In this document: piece by piece, positions 51,901 to 52,818 of the stretch
Numbering within the stretch: the first letter of the stretch is position 1
How the letters are laid out: every line of letters starts with the position of its first letter
Assembly: GCA_035914695.1 (NCBI GenBank)
Contig: JAMIQH010000185.1
Location: 1 to 52,818, forward strand
Direction of reading: 5' to 3'
Source: JAOSJT01 sp035914695
GTDB lineage: Bacteria > Bacteroidota > Ignavibacteria > SZUA-365
Length of the DNA stretch: 52,818 nucleotides
The notes under the pieces: generated by a model
Told to the model about the DNA's origin: nothing
What the model saw: only the letters and a program-made list of their open reading frames with translations
Database searches by the model: none
Made by a program: the position numbers and the translations under genes

Positions 51901-52658
51901 GCAACGGAAACTGGACCGCGCAACTTCCCGTGTTGCACGATCCGCAGTGCGCGTTTTCATTCATCGCCGTCGCTGGCATACGCGGCGATGCCTCGGTGGA
52001 ATTGGTCGCTGGCGATATTGTCGGTGCACCCGGCGAGTTGATCGAACTCCCCATTTACCTGCGCAATGCGCAAAGCGCCGCGGTGTTCGGAGCGACATCC
52101 ATCAACACGCAACTACGCTTCGATGCATCTCTGCTCGTGCCGCAATTCGCCAACACCGGCGTGCTGGTCGGCACTGTCCGTAGCATTCCCATCTCCCTGC
52201 CCCTGCTTACCGATGCGAATGATGTGGCACTACGCCTGCCCTTCCTTGTCACTCTCGGCGCCAGCGAACAGACCGTTATCGAAATACTGCAATCCCAGCC
52301 CGTAGGTGGGCGCCTGACTATTATCGAGCGGCCTGGGTCGTTTACCTTGGAGCAAATTTGTCGCGAAGGAGGAACGCGACTGTTCGATGGCTCGGTGCGG
52401 ACGGGGATTCGTTCTGTTCGGCCCAATCCCTTCAATCCTTCCACCGAAATTCTCGTCGCTCTCAGCGCGGAAGGGGAGAGCGAAATATTTGTCACGGATG
52501 TACTTGGTCGCCGCGTCGCAACCCTCGCGGCAGGCGTGATGAAACCCGGCGAGTACAGCATACGCTTCGACGCGCAGGGCTTGCCTTCGGGAATGTACAT
52601 CGTGGTATTGCGCACGGCGGATGTGGTAAAATCGGCGAACATGCTGCTGTCGAAATAA
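48954..52658 (+). CDS. Large secreted Gly-rich protein with Ig-like repeats and type IX sorting domain
   Basis: A 1234-residue exported protein. The signal peptide ends PSLWSQ; ATG 48972 would give the same signal peptide without the first six residues. The order is: a beta domain (~30-220), a Gly-rich region (~226-468) with many GGGGG runs, a further beta domain, then four Ig-like choice-of-anchor/ASH-type repeats (~600-1010). Their cores are DTLDIDNTGEAVLRI, MTLYNRGTVPLDV, ITVRNTGNARLRV and VYLRNTGTVPLRI, the first three preceded by a Cys in a LxxC motif. A cohesin-like segment follows (PGELIELPIYLRNAQSAAVFGATSI). The last ~80 residues are a type A T9SS sorting domain (NPFNPSTEILVALS…FVTDVLGRRVATLAAG…LPSGMYIVVLRT). 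It is probably a cell-surface adhesin or matrix protein. Confidence 0.88.
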   Translation: MPNEPRMFTNRFFLSTAILLLAVPSLWSQTISYITPDIGAPGMNTYVEFIAAHTAVGTFGTDGFYLNNSGDALRVECADAADTQRVTIGPVVVSWNGRMISTQIFVHPDQQPPSYDWNVVGADFQIPLRVVVNGLAGNSQVFTIVRPQSAVITAANGTLGSGGIWGVRSPRGAMIFDSLQLDGAQYDVSLIDPDASTPGNQAYLPAVILSKGPIRTASSTIIQVNGSGKRGGPGGGGGGGSFCDFTGDGTDGGDGFTGGGRGGRNRAGNPFGSDEYRNPGLGSGAFIGVTGGSINGVSGGTSPAYEAAGGGTGHPFGASGEGCGSGSGCNPPGGYGGGSGQQQTMNGGGGGYATEGQSSRNNNGGNVHGNAMIVPLAGGSGGGGGNPQLGFSCSGDGGGGGGALRLFGRSIDTYLITADGAGGGSGSSAHGGGGSGGAISAEAKFISGLWKLRALGGSGVGSNGGGGRLRMDGPIGWFSGGLPVDESLYFGPSTDTTSFVTRNFTLTGTGNGNTIDLYVKSDRMPWTLLTSITGYSNTWSNNLTIDGGDGVYYLVAVQRETPQADPYAAAPTAVLSQAAANILVVTTFPRIETDVARQFGRLLCDDEVYDTLDIDNTGEAVLRIPELRLLHGDRGFRVVEPVNVPLLVPAGESRSVVVAFSRIPGVSGRITDTLIIPSNDPQPARNPWYTLLTVDVDEALLESDGALQRFPDLWLCDSTSIIMPMTLYNRGTVPLDVNAPGFGNPAMTLDAPAAAAFPLRIAPGDSRVVYVRITPPGSGPLSGRVSFSTNASTCDAGVDIELSGDVYEATLDMLPVLTLPTLYCFGQSFDTVITVRNTGNARLRVTDVLISDLAFIVLAPSVPVDVNPGEALQVQVRYAPSAPGTQVAQLTVVAEPCALRVEATVTGRRDSIGLTAPLVDFGARHVSEFPATQRVYLRNTGTVPLRIDAVTPIMPFSLLSPLPLLIAAGDSVEVLLRFDDPGSNGNWTAQLPVLHDPQCAFSFIAVAGIRGDASVELVAGDIVGAPGELIELPIYLRNAQSAAVFGATSINTQLRFDASLLVPQFANTGVLVGTVRSIPISLPLLTDANDVALRLPFLVTLGASEQTVIEILQSQPVGGRLTIIERPGSFTLEQICREGGTRLFDGSVRTGIRSVRPNPFNPSTEILVALSAEGESEIFVTDVLGRRVATLAAGVMKPGEYSIRFDAQGLPSGMYIVVLRTADVVKSANMLLSK

Positions 52659-52698
52659 TGCGGACAATCCGGCCCGAGGGTTGGTGTTGCCGCGAAAT

Positions 52699-52760
52699 AG
52701 GTGTGGCGCGGAGATGTCGCGGCGCGGAGATTTGCCCAAATCCGCACCTAACTTTTTTTA
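52699..52760 (+). terminator. Compound hairpin after the Gly-rich protein gene
   Basis: The local hairpin GCGG-AG-ATTT (52724-52733) with AAAT-CCGC (52738-52745) is followed by ACCTAAC and seven T residues. A longer-range stem AGGTGTGG/CCGCACCT (52699-52706, 52742-52749) competes with it. A GCGCGGAGA direct repeat lies between. It is a terminator or the attenuating leader of the gene beyond the window; the last ~60 bp show no gene. Confidence 0.45.
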
Positions 52761-52818
52761 AGGACGGTTTTCACCCCCTTTTCATGCAAAAGCAACCTAC
52801 AGGCAGGACCCAGCGCAT

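Noticed and set aside
1..52818. tRNA, rRNA or CRISPR arrays
   Set aside because: No cloverleaf-like segments, rRNA landmarks or regularly spaced direct repeats were seen in the intergenic regions read; a covariance-model scan would settle this.

Overview
The window looks like one contiguous stretch of a GC-rich chromosome from the Bacteroidota/Chlorobiota/Ignavibacteriota (FCB) superphylum, possibly a Kapabacteria-like lineage; this placement is inferred from gene content and was not computed. The evidence is two proteins with type IX secretion C-terminal sorting domains (18428-20077, 48954-52658), a TonB-dependent receptor with a carboxypeptidase-like N-terminal domain followed by two DUF4249-type lipoproteins, many small outer-membrane barrels and lipoproteins, and promoters that resemble TTG/TTTG-N17-20-TAnnTTTG. 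No tRNA, rRNA, CRISPR array, prophage or intact insertion sequence was recognised.

Layout. 1-4.1 kb: the end of an M1 metallopeptidase, a GIN-type lipoprotein behind a large inverted repeat, a worn REP-associated transposase-like gene, and two paralogous SpoIIAA-like genes on the minus strand. 4.3-8 kb: a BatA-like membrane protein translationally coupled to GTPase HflX. 8.2-12.2 kb: a TonB receptor plus two surface lipoproteins, probably one uptake unit. 12.3-20.9 kb: rsmI, ppa, a cobalamin-binding radical SAM enzyme, a Cys-cluster protein, YidB-like and DUF4332 proteins, a GNAT, a CotH-kinase-like secreted protein and a methyltransferase. 21-32.6 kb: two neighbouring proteins built from the same tandem module (one with an OmpA domain), a fused polyprenol-kinase/DUF92 membrane protein, an FN3 lipoprotein, barrels, an anti-sigma-type ATPase, fructose-1,6-bisphosphatase and a FadL-like porin. 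32.9-35.8 kb: PpiD and a small barrel. 35.8-38.9 kb, minus strand: argS, rsfS, a LytR_C protein and an exported protein. 39-41 kb: dnaA flanked on both sides by DnaA-box clusters, a likely bipartite oriC. 41-44.3 kb: glnD-murI. 44.5-48.8 kb: the two methylmalonyl-CoA mutase subunits. 48.9-52.7 kb: a 1234-residue Gly-rich secreted protein.

How they fit together. Most of the window is housekeeping (replication initiation, translation, cell-wall precursor supply, gluconeogenesis, propionyl/succinyl-CoA interconversion) mixed with envelope proteins. The observations most worth follow-up are the dnaA/oriC architecture with glnD where dnaN might be expected, the VTE5-like/VTE6-like kinase fusion, the four-copy HFV-DP module spread over two adjacent genes, the nested inverted repeat at 1171-1268, the transposase relative without a recognisable HUH motif, and a set of GC-rich hairpins at gene ends that lack U-tracts. 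I see no defence island or obvious unknown multi-gene system.
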